64,000 bases of DNA from Lactococcus allomyrinae (GCF_003627095.1 NZ_CP032627.1:2170001-2234000); one strand, 5' to 3'; shown: positions 8,547 to 18,705, numbered from the stretch's first letter. Translations and numbers: made by a program. Notes: generated from the sequence alone by a model not told the origin.

Positions 8547-9548
8547 TTATTCAACTAAGTCATCGGCTTTGAACATTTGAGCGAGTTCATCGTTTTCAAT
8601 TGTTCCGAAATATTGTCCTTCTTTGTTGGAAGTGAGAACTTTATGGACGGCTTCAGGAGTGAATTCGATGCCGATAAACTGCTCTTTAATATCACGCCAG
8701 TCACGAACACCGAGGAAATCACCGAGAAAATTGATTTCTGTGATTTTTCCGTGTTCTACATTGACTTGGACGTCGATGCTACCACCTGTAAATTTAGCAT
8801 GATTGCTAAATGCGAATTTTGGTGACTCACCATAATTCCAATCCCAAGTGGAGAATTGGCTATCACGCCAATCTTTGATACCTGCGAGTTGATTGTCACT
8901 CAAGATAAGTTCATTGTCTTTTCCTTCATCAGTGAGATAGTATTTTAATGCTTCGATGAAACTATCTAATGTCAAGTCCTCAGGAGCATAATCTTTGATG
9001 TTACCAACGCGAGCGCGGACAGATTTTGCTGCTTTGCTGACGAATTTCTCATCGCTGACATTGAGCGAGCGAATCATGGCTTCAACATCGGTATCCCAGA
9101 GAAGTGTTCCGTGATGCATGAGGTAGCCACCAGCGTAGCGCTGAGCATTACCTGATATTTTCTTACCTTCGACTTCAAGATCGTTACGACCTGTGATTTG
9201 AGCATTAATGCCAACAGCATGAAGTGCATCATACATGGGCTGGACAAATTGTTTAAAGTTGACAGATGCCGAACTTTCAACGGGGACAAAAAATGTGAAG
9301 CAGATATTTCCCTCATCGTGATATACTGCACCACCTCCGGATACACGACGAACGACTTGGACATCGTGATTGTCGATATAGTCTTGATTGACCTCGGCAA
9401 AAGTATTCTGGTTGCGACCTACAATAACTGCACGTTTGTTTTGCCATAATGAAAAAACAGGCTCAGTTGGTTTTAAATTGTAGAGTAGCCAGCTGTCCAT
9501 AGCGATGTTGGTGTAAGCGTCTTGACCTAGATAGTTGATAAATTGCAT
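8547..9548 (-). CDS. lplL: Lipoate-protein ligase
   Basis: Attaches free lipoate to the E2 lipoyl lysines (ATP-dependent, via lipoyl-AMP). It has the lipoate-binding motif RRVSGGGAVYHDEGNI and KISGNAQRY (the catalytic Lys region), followed by a C-terminal accessory domain, 333 residues in total. I chose ATG 9548 because AAGGA stands 9 nt before it and MQFINYLG is the normal start of the family. The longer frame to 9602 has no ribosome site. It sits upstream of the pdh genes whose product it lipoylates. Confidence 0.93.
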   Translation of the reverse strand: MQFINYLGQDAYTNIAMDSWLLYNLKPTEPVFSLWQNKRAVIVGRNQNTFAEVNQDYIDNHDVQVVRRVSGGGAVYHDEGNICFTFFVPVESSASVNFKQFVQPMYDALHAVGINAQITGRNDLEVEGKKISGNAQRYAGGYLMHHGTLLWDTDVEAMIRSLNVSDEKFVSKAAKSVRARVGNIKDYAPEDLTLDSFIEALKYYLTDEGKDNELILSDNQLAGIKDWRDSQFSTWDWNYGESPKFAFSNHAKFTGGSIDVQVNVEHGKITEINFLGDFLGVRDWRDIKEQFIGIEFTPEAVHKVLTSNKEGQYFGTIENDELAQMFKADDLVE

Positions 9549-9620
9549 GTTTATGCATCCTTCCCAAATCATTGTGTTGCCTTTGTCAAAGTTATTTGAC
9601 AAATTTACACATACAGCTTA

Positions 9621-9649
9621 ATTATACCCCTTGTGAAAGGAAATGTAAA
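9621..9649 (-). promoter_or_regulatory. Promoter of lplL-pdh
   Basis: On the minus strand TTTACA (9644-9649) and TATAAT (9621-9626) are 17 nt apart, about 75 nt upstream of the lplL start. Confidence 0.75.
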
Positions 9650-9781
9650 GAAAAATGGATTGCGCTTACAATTAGTGTTAATATTCACTTTGTTTCTGTG
9701 AATTTTGTGAAAGACTTATCATTTTACTATTTAATAAAAAACAGCCTGATACTATTTTCCTAATCATTGCAAGGCAGTAGA

Positions 9782-10648
9782 CTAGTTAGTATCATTTGGC
9801 TGTTTTTGAATTTGATTACGGATACGAATTGCTTGTTCAGGATAGTCTGTGATGATGCCAGCGACGTTTTCATGAAAAGCTTGTCGCATTTCAGATTCGC
9901 TATTTACTGTCCAAAGTCTGACAGGTTTATTGGACAATGCTGTAAGGACAGGATGCTTGAATGCGTAGGATTTACGAGGGTGAATACTGGTAATAAAATC
10001 TGTCAGTAACCCATTTTCAATCTTTTTAAGTCGATTATTAGTGAGATAACTTAATTCGACATCGGGTTCAATTTCGCTGAGAATTTTTAGAGAGTCAATA
10101 TTAAAAGAGCTATACAAATGGGTAAAAGGCCACTGCTGGCTTTTCATCAGTACTGACAGCTTTTTTTCAATACCTGGATAGTGATATTTGTCAGTCTTGA
10201 TTTCGATATTCAAGCTTCCTGTGAAGTGTAAATCTGTCAGTAATGACAGGACTTCCGAAAGGATTGGTATTTTTTCTCCACGAAAATCTTCTTTGAACCA
10301 AGAGCCTGCGTCGAACCTTTTGAGCTCGGCAACAGTCATCTTGCGTACAAGTCCTTTACCTGTGGTTGTTCGGTCAATTTTTTCATCATGAATGACAATA
10401 AGTTCACCATCAATAGAAAGATGCACATCAAGTTCAATCCCATCAGAATGAACACGGACTGCTTCACGAAATGAAGCAAGCGTATTTTCGGGACGATTGC
10501 ATTTGGAACCACGATGAGCAAAGACAAAAGTTTGAACTTCATGATTCATCTGTTGATTCCGACTCAGCCATTTTTCTGATTTACCGAATTTTCGCTTGTC
10601 AAGCGTACGTAATGTTTTATTGATAAGGTTGGATAAACCGATAACCAT
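9782..10648 (-). CDS. Glycerophosphodiester phosphodiesterase family protein
   Basis: Hydrolyses glycerophosphodiesters to an alcohol and glycerol 3-phosphate. The GDPD TIM-barrel begins near residue 43 with AHRGSKCNRPENTLASF (the HRG and ENT metal and phosphate-binding signature). DGIELDVHLSIDG and VIHDEKIDRTT (the HD pair) follow. The first 40 residues are an extra basic segment with no signal peptide, so the enzyme is probably cytosolic. ATG 10648 is supported by AAAGGAG. A family-1 structured repeat ends directly before this ribosome site. Confidence 0.88.
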   Translation of the reverse strand: MVIGLSNLINKTLRTLDKRKFGKSEKWLSRNQQMNHEVQTFVFAHRGSKCNRPENTLASFREAVRVHSDGIELDVHLSIDGELIVIHDEKIDRTTTGKGLVRKMTVAELKRFDAGSWFKEDFRGEKIPILSEVLSLLTDLHFTGSLNIEIKTDKYHYPGIEKKLSVLMKSQQWPFTHLYSSFNIDSLKILSEIEPDVELSYLTNNRLKKIENGLLTDFITSIHPRKSYAFKHPVLTALSNKPVRLWTVNSESEMRQAFHENVAGIITDYPEQAIRIRNQIQKQPNDTN

Positions 10649-10665
10649 GTGTATTCTCCTTTCGT

Positions 10666-10775
10666 TTAAGATATGAGGAAGTCTTGCCCTGAAACTGTGA
10701 AAAATAGGAAAATCCAGATTTATGCTTGTGCAAGTTTTAAGTTTTACATTTATTAATTTTTTGAGTCCGATTTAA
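10666..10775 (-). repeat. Structured repeat family 1, copy 1 (degenerate left arm)
   Basis: Read on the minus strand, the segment ending at 10666 has the same right arm as the other family-1 copies: TATTTTTCACAGTTTC, then CTTCCTCATATCTTA. A small apical hairpin (CTTGTGCAAG) is present, but the left arm pairs poorly. A second CACATCTTA-like end near 10770 suggests two fused or decayed copies. It lies in the 5' leader of the GDPD gene. Confidence 0.6.
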
Positions 10776-10868
10776 GATGTGAACATCCCCTTGCCTCTTG
10801 CTCTTGGTAAACATCCTGAATTCAGTGACATAAGATTTCGCAAGATGATTCTTACTGACAGAAATTGG

Positions 10869-11513
10869 TCAGTGACTTTCGTCATATTCCTGCTCTATTG
10901 CTTTGACAAAATCATGCATGATTTGATTTCGTTTTTTGCCTATATTTTTTGCCTCATCGGTATTGAGTAAATCTTCAAGCAAAAAAAGTTTTTCATAAAA
11001 ATGATTAAGCGTGGTTCTCTTTTTTTGATGATAATCAGCCTTTGTCAGTACGTTGACAGGTTTGTCAGCAGGGTCATAAAGTACGCGGCCATGTGCCCAT
11101 CCATACTCTAGCGTACGAGCAATGCCCCAAGCGCCCATAGCATCAAGCCTGTCAGCATCCTGCACAATCTGTCCATTGATGTCTAAGGATTTCCGACTTT
11201 CGATATTTGACGAAAAGCTCATATTGTCAATGATAATGAAAATCTGCTTGTTGACAATACTGTCAGTACTGACAGTATTTAAAAATTCACTGACAAAAAT
11301 TTTCTGCTGCTCTACATGGTCTGTCAATTTTTCGTCATAGGTATCATGCAAGTAACAAGCAGCCAGCACAATCTCACGATTTGCTGACGGCTCTGTCAGT
11401 AAAATTTTATTTGCCAAAGCTACCACGCGTTCAATATGGTCAAAACCATGACCATCATTGTTTTCTATATGAACTTTTTTAGCAAATTCTGCAATTTTTT
11501 CTAAATCAATCAT
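10869..11513 (-). CDS. HD-domain phosphohydrolase
   Basis: A 214-residue metal-dependent phosphohydrolase of the HD superfamily. The first His set lies in HGFDHIERVV, the HD pair in YLHDTYDEK, and a later Asp in VQDADRLDAMGAWG. Proteins of this shape act on nucleotides or other phosphomonoesters, and the substrate cannot be read from sequence. It overlaps the preceding DUF6440 gene by 4 nt (ATGA), so they form one operon. Its codons include an exact CTGTCAGTACTGACAG palindrome at 11260-11275 and several half copies. Confidence 0.85.
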   Translation of the reverse strand: MIDLEKIAEFAKKVHIENNDGHGFDHIERVVALANKILLTEPSANREIVLAACYLHDTYDEKLTDHVEQQKIFVSEFLNTVSTDSIVNKQIFIIIDNMSFSSNIESRKSLDINGQIVQDADRLDAMGAWGIARTLEYGWAHGRVLYDPADKPVNVLTKADYHQKKRTTLNHFYEKLFLLEDLLNTDEAKNIGKKRNQIMHDFVKAIEQEYDESH

Positions 11514-11701
11514 TGGTAATCCTTATTAATCCGAGGTTTTCCTTCTTTGTCCATTAGTACAGTCAATCCGCCCGCATAACCAGCAGCATGAAAAAGATAC
11601 TCAATCCCAGTTTCTTTGTCCACAATAACTGTATTCGTTTCAAGCGGTGCTGCTTTTCCAGTTGTTTGTTCAAACCGTTCTTTGATGTCATTTTTGTCCA
11701 T
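11510..11701 (-). CDS. DUF6440 family protein
   Basis: A 63-residue protein whose second half (VDKETGIEYLFHAAGYAGGLTVLMDKEGKP) matches the pattern of DUF6440: a conserved strand, a GG turn and a final 'D-x-x-GKP'. The function is unknown. It is translationally coupled to the downstream HD hydrolase through an ATGA overlap. Confidence 0.75.
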   Translation of the reverse strand: MDKNDIKERFEQTTGKAAPLETNTVIVDKETGIEYLFHAAGYAGGLTVLMDKEGKPRINKDYQ

Positions 11702-11718
11702 AAAAGTTCTCCCAATTT

Positions 11719-11896
11719 AGACTTACTGTTTTAATTATTTTAATATCTGAATTTTTATCACTAAGTTCTATAAGTGCAATTTCAACATCAAAGCCAGATG
11801 ATAAGTTGATAAGTGAGCCTTTTCAAAAATGTTCCAAACGCTTTGAATAACTTCATTGAACGCATCGTCAAATTTTAAAACAAGTGAATAATCCAT
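11719..11896 (-). pseudogene. Remnant of a 2'-5' RNA ligase family gene
   Basis: From ATG 11896 the minus strand reads MDYSLVLKFDDAFN and on to HLSTYH. That is the usual beginning of 2'-5' RNA ligase/cyclic phosphodiesterase-like proteins. The frame then breaks, and a second frame continues with SSGFDVEIALIELSD before ending. Only about a third of a normal gene remains, with no intact HxT motifs. Confidence 0.55.
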
Positions 11897-11899
11897 ATA

Positions 11900-12925
11900 T
11901 TATTTAAAATAATTAATTCCCATAGCAGACTTAACTTCATCAAGCGTTTGACTAGCGACAGCTTCCGCTTTCAAAGAACCTTGCTTGAGCATATCATAGA
12001 CATAGTCCATATTTTTGGCAAACTCAATTCGGCGCGCACGTATTGGCGACAATTCTCGGTCAAGCACTTCGAGCAGATAGCGTTTTGTTTTCACGTCACC
12101 AAGTCCACCTGCCTGATATTGTGCCTTCATCTCAGCAATAGTTGCCGCATCATCTGCATTACCAAAAACATCAAGATAATGGAAAACCATATTTCCTTCG
12201 ATTTTACCAGGGTCTTCAACTTTGATATGGTCAGGATCAGTATACATACTCATCACTTTTTTCTTCAAAGTATCCGCATCGTCCGCAAGGAAAATTCCAT
12301 TATTGAGTGATTTAGACATTTTTGCATTACCATCTAGCCCTGGTAAACGTCCAGCTGCTTCGTTTTCAGGATAAATACCTTCTGGTTCAACTAAAACATC
12401 AGCATGGTAAGCATTGTTGAATGAACGCACAATCTCACGTGTTTGCTCAATCATCGGTTTTTGGTCATTGCCAACAGGCACATGAGTTGCCTTAAAAGCT
12501 GTGATATCAGCCGCTTGTGACACAGGATAGACTAAAAATCCTGCAGGGATAGATTCGCCAAAACCTTTTTGAGCAATCTCTGTCTTAACCGTTGGATTAC
12601 GCTCCAAACGTGCCAAAGAAACAAGATTCATGTAATACATGGATAATTCAGCAAGCTCTGGAATCTGACTTTGAATAAAAATCGTTGATTTTTCAGGGTC
12701 AAGTCCAGCTGCTAGATAGTCTAGTGCAACATCACCCACAGATTGAATAATTTTTTCAGGTTCTTTAGCATGGTCGGTCAACGCTTGCTGGTCGGCAAGA
12801 AAGATAAACATATTATATTTACCTTCATTTTGCATTTTCACACGATTTTGGAGCGAGCCAACGTAATGTCCGATGTGAAGTTTTCCAGTAGGGCGATCGC
12901 CTGTTAATATAGTTGGTTTAGTCAT
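11900..12925 (-). CDS. trpS: Tryptophanyl-tRNA synthetase
   Basis: A class I aminoacyl-tRNA synthetase charging tRNA-Trp, 341 residues, full length. Both class I signatures are present: HIGH as [12 protein letters not shown] near the N-terminus and KMSKS in [10 protein letters not shown] near residue 200. It is preceded by a T-box antiterminator, so expression should rise when tRNA-Trp is uncharged. Confidence 0.97.
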   Translation of the reverse strand: MTKPTILTGDRPTGKLHIGHYVGSLQNRVKMQNEGKYNMFIFLADQQALTDHAKEPEKIIQSVGDVALDYLAAGLDPEKSTIFIQSQIPELAELSMYYMNLVSLARLERNPTVKTEIAQKGFGESIPAGFLVYPVSQAADITAFKATHVPVGNDQKPMIEQTREIVRSFNNAYHADVLVEPEGIYPENEAAGRLPGLDGNAKMSKSLNNGIFLADDADTLKKKVMSMYTDPDHIKVEDPGKIEGNMVFHYLDVFGNADDAATIAEMKAQYQAGGLGDVKTKRYLLEVLDRELSPIRARRIEFAKNMDYVYDMLKQGSLKAEAVASQTLDEVKSAMGINYFK

Positions 12926-12986
12926 AATTTAAGATGAGCTTGTCAAGGAGTAAGCTCAATTCCTTTCTTCAGTTTAAATTTGGAGC

Positions 12987-13170
12987 AAAAAAGCCCGTAG
13001 AACATCATAAAAAATAATGCTCTACGGGCGCTATCTGCGCGGTGCCACCGTGATTTGAAATCATAAGATTTCCTCAAAACTTGCCAAAGACAAGTCGCTT
13101 TATAACGGAAGCTACCGTAATTTTTTCAAGAGATGAATACTTTATTAAAGTTGTGACGTCTACTCAGGTT
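12987..13170 (-). promoter_or_regulatory. T-box leader of trpS
   Basis: On the minus strand the T-box core GGTGGCACCGCG lies at about 13035-13050. It is followed by an intrinsic terminator: arms GCCCGTAGA at about 13021-13029 and TCTACGGGC at 12993-13001, then a T-run to 12987. This is the standard layout, with uncharged tRNA-Trp stabilising the antiterminator. I could not identify a canonical stem I with its GGTTGGTG-like and AGAGA elements or a clear TGG specifier in the 100 nt upstream. The 5' limit is therefore approximate, and it overlaps the family-2 repeat at 13148-13329. Confidence 0.8.
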
Positions 13171-13329
13171 GCTTTTGATGCGAACCTAAGACGCAACCTT
13201 GTAACAACTAAGTGATCTATATGAGCAGTCTGTTTAACATCTTTGCTACGAGGTCACGTTATCCATCCGCTTTAAGCGGAGTGTCAAAGCGTAACTCGAC
13301 AAAAAAGTAGCGTTTCCGAGCACATCTAT
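13148..13329. repeat. Structured repeat family 2, copy A
   Basis: Aligns over its full length with the copy at 25461-25673. Shared blocks include GTAACAACTAAG, then CTATA, AGTCTG, TTAACATCTT, GAGGTCA and an ACATCTATT end. An apical hairpin TCCGCTTAAAGCGGA stands where copy B has TCGCTCTAAGCGA. It lies between the trpS T-box and the osmC promoter. Confidence 0.65.
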
Positions 13330-13550
13330 TGTAAAAAATCATTTTTGTTTTTTGTAATTGCAAATCAAGCCCATTCACTTCGTTGAAAACATCGACTTAC
13401 ACCGCCGCCGACTTTCTAGAGATTTCATTCAGATGGTTCAAAAATGCAATTCATTTTGAGCACATCTAGCATCAAAGCTACTTTCTTGATGGTTTAAATT
13501 TTACACTTTTTGTAAGAAACTGTCAATTGCTTCAATCTGGTAGCAATTTC

Positions 13551-13605
13551 TTGAATTTCTCAGGATAAAGCGCTATACTCAAAATGTAAAAAATGTTTTA
13601 CATTT
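13551..13605 (+). promoter_or_regulatory. osmC promoter with an operator-like palindrome
   Basis: TTGAAT (13551-13556) and TATACT (13574-13579) are 17 nt apart. Directly after the -10, AAATGTAAAA (13582-13591) is mirrored by TTTTACATTT (13596-13605), a perfect inverted repeat over the expected transcription start. It is well placed for a repressor, which I cannot name. The half sites point outward, so it is not a TACAnnTGTA copper box. The stretch 13330-13550 holds no gene. Confidence 0.7.
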
Positions 13606-13682
13606 AAAAGATTACAATAATGAGTTTGTATGCCCAATCTTTCGTCTTTGGGTAGTCGAACTCTACCCAAAAGGAGAAAATT

Positions 13683-14120
13683 ATGGCAAACGTATCCACA
13701 GCATCTGCACACTGGGAAGATTCACTTGAAAATGGTTTTGGTACAATTTCAGCAGAAAGTTCACAACTTTTTACAGAAGTTCCTTACAATTTTAAAGCAC
13801 GTCTTGATAGTCAAGCACATATTACAACACCAGAAGAATTACTTGGTGCAGCTCATGCCGCCTGTTTTAGCATGGCATTCTCACTTGTTTTAGGAACAAA
13901 AGGACTTGTTCCAACGAGCGTAGATACTACTGCTGATGTTACTTTTGATGTTACATCAGACGGACCAGCTATTACAGGAATCAAATTAACCAATCATTCT
14001 GTCATTCCAGGGCTGTCAGAAAAAGATTTTCAAGAAATTGCTCAAGAAGTAAAGGAAAATTGTCCAGTTTCAAAGGCTTTGGCAGGAGTTGATATTACCT
14101 TAGAAGCAACTTTAGGATAA
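13683..14120 (+). CDS. osmC: OsmC/Ohr family thiol peroxidase
   Basis: A 145-residue OsmC-fold protein that reduces organic hydroperoxides with two reactive cysteines. The first Cys is in AAHAACFSMAF (about residue 61) and the second in KENCPVSKAL (about 127), the spacing typical of the OsmC subfamily. ATG 13683 follows AAGGAG. The gene is monocistronic, with its own promoter and a terminator right after it. Confidence 0.88.
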   Translation: MANVSTASAHWEDSLENGFGTISAESSQLFTEVPYNFKARLDSQAHITTPEELLGAAHAACFSMAFSLVLGTKGLVPTSVDTTADVTFDVTSDGPAITGIKLTNHSVIPGLSEKDFQEIAQEVKENCPVSKALAGVDITLEATLG

Positions 14121-14129
14121 AAATTGGAT

Positions 14130-14157
14130 AAAACGAGCATTTTTGCTCGTTTTTTTT
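14130..14157 (+). terminator. osmC terminator
   Basis: AAACGAGCA and TGCTCGTTT form a tight hairpin followed by a run of T. Confidence 0.9.
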
Positions 14158-14185
14158 GGTACAATGAATTTATTAAGCTAATTAA

Positions 14186-14436
14186 TTGAGTTCGGGATTC
14201 TAAAAGCTAGGCGATTAGATAAATTTGAAATCATTGAAAATAGATGCTCTGCTGTCCATTCACTCTACCTCCACTTCGTTACTCTGTCGATTCTTGCAAA
14301 AGCACTAAAGTGCCTAGTCGAAATCGTAATCAATTAAAATTGTAAGGCGAAATGGCAACTTCCAGAACCTTGTTTTTGGACGAACCTGTAGTTTTCTAAT
14401 TTTCCTAATTTCAGGACGAGCGCCCCTCATATCTTA
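14186..14436 (+). repeat. Structured repeat family 1, copy 2 (long form)
   Basis: Starts with TTGAGTTCGG and ends with CCCCTCATATCTTA directly before the ribosome site of the VOC gene. GAAATCATTGAAAATAGA near 14228 pairs imperfectly with TTTCTAATTTTCCTAATTTC near 14393. The interior carries an extra hairpin around GCACTAAAGTGC. It is about twice as long as the other copies and fills the whole intergenic space, which has no gene. Confidence 0.65.
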
Positions 14437-14449
14437 AAGGAGTATGACT

Positions 14450-14818
14450 ATGATTTTTAATATGTGCACTATGCTTTACGTTCAAGATGTAAAAGCAGAA
14501 GCTCACTTTTTTCAATCCATCGGATTTTCAGAAATTTCTCGTGAAACAATTGCGGAATCTGAAACAGTAACCTTTGCTCCGCAAGCAGAAGGAAACGCCC
14601 GTTTGCAGATTTTTGATATTGAATTCATCAAGTTGATGAGTCCAGAAGTAGCTGATAATAAGCCATCTATTTTATTTACAGTATCAGATATTTCAAAATG
14701 GTATGATAATGTAAAGACTCAAGGAGGTTTTATCAGCGATTTACAAGATATGGGTGGTAAACACACATTCAACTTTCAAAGTCCAAATGGTTCTTATTTT
14801 GCCTTCATGGAAGCCTAA
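14450..14818 (+). CDS. VOC-fold (glyoxalase/bleomycin-resistance-like) protein
   Basis: A 122-residue single-domain VOC protein beginning MIFNMCTMLYV, with the beta-alpha-beta-beta-beta repeats expected of the fold and a final NFQSPNGSYFAFME strand. The start at ATG 14450 is preferred over 14444 because AAAGGAG is then 7 nt away. No catalytic function can be assigned. The canonical metal ligands are not clear, so it may bind a small molecule rather than act as an enzyme. Confidence 0.75.
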   Translation: MIFNMCTMLYVQDVKAEAHFFQSIGFSEISRETIAESETVTFAPQAEGNARLQIFDIEFIKLMSPEVADNKPSILFTVSDISKWYDNVKTQGGFISDLQDMGGKHTFNFQSPNGSYFAFMEA

Positions 14819-14830
14819 ATATGAAAAATT

Positions 14831-14855
14831 AAAAGTGCTAGTTAGCGCTTTTTTT
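14831..14855 (+). terminator. Terminator of the VOC gene
   Basis: AAAGTGCT pairs with AGCGCTTTT (one G-T pair) and is followed by T residues. Confidence 0.75.
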
Positions 14856-15043
14856 GTTTAACGATAACTTAAATACTTCATGAAAGATTAATAAATATTC
14901 AACACAGTGTCAGAATGAAAAGTGTATATAATTTTGAGGTTAGTATAAGATAAAATAGTTTTATCATGCAGAGAAAGGGGTTTTAATTGCTCATTTTTAT
15001 GATATGATATGATTAGATAATAATGTAAGTAGGTTTAACCCTA

Positions 15044-16036
15044 ATGATTTTTAATTATATTTATACTACTTTCCTAACAATCCTCTATACACTTGTGATG
15101 TCATTTGCTTTGGGGAGCTATTTAAAAGAGCATAAGAAGAACTACTTGTTAATAACACTTTATTTTCTTCTTCTTATCTTGAATGGCTTACTTGTAACCA
15201 TGTCGGAAACATTTAAAACATTTGCCAGCGATTATAACCGACAATTCATGGTAAATCCAATCATTGAAACGCTTTATTATTTAGCGATTTTTGCAATTGC
15301 TTTAAAGCTAATCAATGAATTACTTGAAGAAAAGATAAAATATCACCAATACGGAATTTATATCGTATTTGCTTTATGGCTCATTGTGGTTCCTTTTTTT
15401 AGTAATTCTGCATTGAAAGTATGGCTCTACTATTTTCCAAGTCAGGCTGTCACAATTTATATGGGAATTTACTTGCTCAAGCACTACCATAAGATAGAGC
15501 AGTCAATTGTATGGCGAAATTATGCGAAATGGCTCGGTCTATTGGCTTTGATTTTTGGAATAGCTATTGTTTCAGAAGATACTTTTGTTATTTTCTTTAG
15601 AGATATCTATCACGCTAATATGTTAAAAATTCATAATCGCAATGTATCTGAGGATATTTTTCACATCTCACTTTGTATGGTAGCGATTAAGTATTTTTTG
15701 TTTAATTATGAAACAAATTCTGTAAATCAAATAATTCCTCCTTCACTAGATATAGTAAATATTGATGTTGATGAAGAAAATGCTGCGCGTACATATGAGG
15801 AATCATTTTACTTTGATAAATTTGTAGCTACTTATGGTATCACTCAAAGAGAAGCGGAAATCCTTGACTTACTCATAAAACGCAAGCACAATCAGGAGAT
15901 TGCAAATCAACTCTACCTCTCTCTTGGAACAGTAAAAACACATACTCACAATATTTTTATCAAGCTTCAAATTGAGCGACGCTCAGATGTTTGTGAGGTG
16001 TGGGAAGAATTCAAAAAAAACGGAAAAAATAAATAA
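15044..16036 (+). CDS. aguR: Membrane-bound LuxR-family regulator of the agmatine pathway
   Basis: 330 residues: about seven hydrophobic helices in the first 225 residues, a short acidic linker, and a C-terminal LuxR-type helix-turn-helix (QREAEILDLLIKRKHNQEIA, then a GTVKTHTHNIF recognition helix). In Lactococcus lactis this architecture belongs to AguR, a one-component transmembrane sensor that detects agmatine and activates aguBDAC. It stands alone, with a weak ribosome site and its own terminator, directly upstream of aguB as in L. lactis. Confidence 0.9.
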   Translation: MIFNYIYTTFLTILYTLVMSFALGSYLKEHKKNYLLITLYFLLLILNGLLVTMSETFKTFASDYNRQFMVNPIIETLYYLAIFAIALKLINELLEEKIKYHQYGIYIVFALWLIVVPFFSNSALKVWLYYFPSQAVTIYMGIYLLKHYHKIEQSIVWRNYAKWLGLLALIFGIAIVSEDTFVIFFRDIYHANMLKIHNRNVSEDIFHISLCMVAIKYFLFNYETNSVNQIIPPSLDIVNIDVDEENAARTYEESFYFDKFVATYGITQREAEILDLLIKRKHNQEIANQLYLSLGTVKTHTHNIFIKLQIERRSDVCEVWEEFKKNGKNK

Positions 16037-16041
16037 TGATA

Positions 16042-16078
16042 AAAATATCTGTTCTAAATGAGCAGATATTTTCTTTTT
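16042..16078 (+). terminator. aguR terminator
   Basis: AAAATATCTG (16042-16051) and CAGATATTTT (16063-16072) form a perfect hairpin followed by TCTTTTT. Confidence 0.85.
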
Positions 16079-16199
16079 GCAAAGATGAAAGCTTCATAAA
16101 TTATTAAGTAAATGCTCTAAACCTTACTAAACTTTTTAATTTAATCCATTGATATAAAAGGGCTTTCATGAATTTTCAAAGATTATATCTTTAGGTTGA

Positions 16200-16240
16200 T
16201 TGTTTTAAAAATATGCTCCTGATATACTGAAAACGTTCCC
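16200..16240 (+). promoter_or_regulatory. aguB promoter with CcpA (cre) site
   Basis: TTGTTT (16200-16205) and TATACT (16223-16228) are 17 nt apart. TGAAAACGTTCCC (16228-16240) matches the cre pattern TGNAANCGNWNNC at every fixed position and overlaps the end of the -10, where CcpA would block transcription. Carbon catabolite repression of this operon is known in L. lactis. Confidence 0.85.
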
Positions 16241-16262
16241 GAAAGGGAGAGCGAAAATTTAA

Positions 16263-17315
<1,053 letters not shown>

Positions 17316-17330
17316 GAAAGTGTGTCTTCT

Positions 17331-18692
17331 ATGGAAAATGGAAAGAAAAAATTTAGCTTAGCGAGTGCAATTCTTTCTGTCATTTGTGTTGTTTTTGTTG
17401 CCGAGGCAGCAGCACCTGTTGCTGCCATTGGTAACTCTCAGTTCTTTTGGTGGATTGTTTTGATTATTGCTTTTCTGTTGCCTTATGGTCTGATTACTTC
17501 TGAGCTTGGAACAACTTATACAGGTGAAGGAGGACTTTATGATTGGGTAACAAAGGCTTTCGGCCATCGTTGGGGAGCGCGTGTTTCTTGGTTTTATTGG
17601 ATTAATTTCCCACTTTGGATGGCTTCGCTTGCTGTACTTTGCCCAGACTTACTACAAAAAATATTTGGTTTTCAACTCAATACACCTATTGCATTGGTTA
17701 TTGAACTTGTCTTTATTTGGGTGATTGTCTTAATCAGTCTATATCCTGTAAGTGATAGTGTTTGGATTCTGAATGGTGGTGCAGTCATAAAAGTGTTCTT
17801 AGCTTTGGCTTTGGGTGGCTTTGGAGTTTATTCTGCAATCACACATGGTGTAGCGAACCATTATACCTTAGCTTCACTTTTACCAAGCTTTGATTTGCAT
17901 AGTTTATCTTTTATCTCAGTGATTATCTTTAATCTGCTAGGTTTTGAGGTAATATGTACTTTTGCTGATAGTATGGAAAATCCTAAAAAACAAATTCCTC
18001 AATCAATCATTATTGGTGGGGTGGTTATTGCAGCAATCTATATGTTTTCAGCTTTTGGGATTGGTGTTGCGATTCCGACGGATAAACTTTCGACGAGTTC
18101 AGGCTTAGTGGATAGTTTTCAGGTGATGTTAGGTACACCAACGGGTTGGTTTATCAGCTTGATTGCCTTTCTGTTCATGCTGACCTTGTTTGGTAATATG
18201 GTTTCCTGGTCACAAGGGGTAAATAATATTGCAAGTTATGCTGCTGATAATGGTGATATGCCTAAATTCTTCTCAAAACGACGTTCGTCTAATGGAATAT
18301 CTTGGGGCGCTGCATTGATGAATGGGATTGTGGCAACGATAATTGTTGTTATTGCTCCAATCTTACCTAATCAGGACTTGTTCTGGTCATTCTTCTCTTT
18401 AAATCTCGTTTTGTTCTTATTGAGTTATGTTCCAGTATTTCCTGCATTCTTTAAGTTGCGTAAAATTGATCCTGATACTCCTCGCCCTTTTCGGGTAAGT
18501 GGTGGGATAGGAGTATTGAAGTTATACACAGCTTTACCAATGATTATTATCATTATTTCACTCATTTTTACTGCTATTCCACTGCAATTTGATAAGGCCT
18601 CGCTAAAAGAACAGCTTCCGATTACGATTGGAGCAATTATCTTTATCATTATTGGTGAATTAATTATTTGGACAAAAAAGATAAAAAAATAA
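17331..18692 (+). CDS. aguD: Agmatine/putrescine antiporter
   Basis: An APC-superfamily exchanger with about 12 membrane helices that imports agmatine and exports putrescine, so the pathway yields ATP and raises pH. 453 residues from ATG 17331. The GTG at 17322 is only a base or two from the GAAAG ribosome site, so the ATG is preferred. The gene order aguB-aguD-aguA-aguC and the 15-nt spacing to aguB support the assignment. Confidence 0.9.
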   Translation: MENGKKKFSLASAILSVICVVFVAEAAAPVAAIGNSQFFWWIVLIIAFLLPYGLITSELGTTYTGEGGLYDWVTKAFGHRWGARVSWFYWINFPLWMASLAVLCPDLLQKIFGFQLNTPIALVIELVFIWVIVLISLYPVSDSVWILNGGAVIKVFLALALGGFGVYSAITHGVANHYTLASLLPSFDLHSLSFISVIIFNLLGFEVICTFADSMENPKKQIPQSIIIGGVVIAAIYMFSAFGIGVAIPTDKLSTSSGLVDSFQVMLGTPTGWFISLIAFLFMLTLFGNMVSWSQGVNNIASYAADNGDMPKFFSKRRSSNGISWGAALMNGIVATIIVVIAPILPNQDLFWSFFSLNLVLFLLSYVPVFPAFFKLRKIDPDTPRPFRVSGGIGVLKLYTALPMIIIIISLIFTAIPLQFDKASLKEQLPITIGAIIFIIIGELIIWTKKIKK

Positions 18693-18705
18693 AGGAGAAA
18701 TAAAA

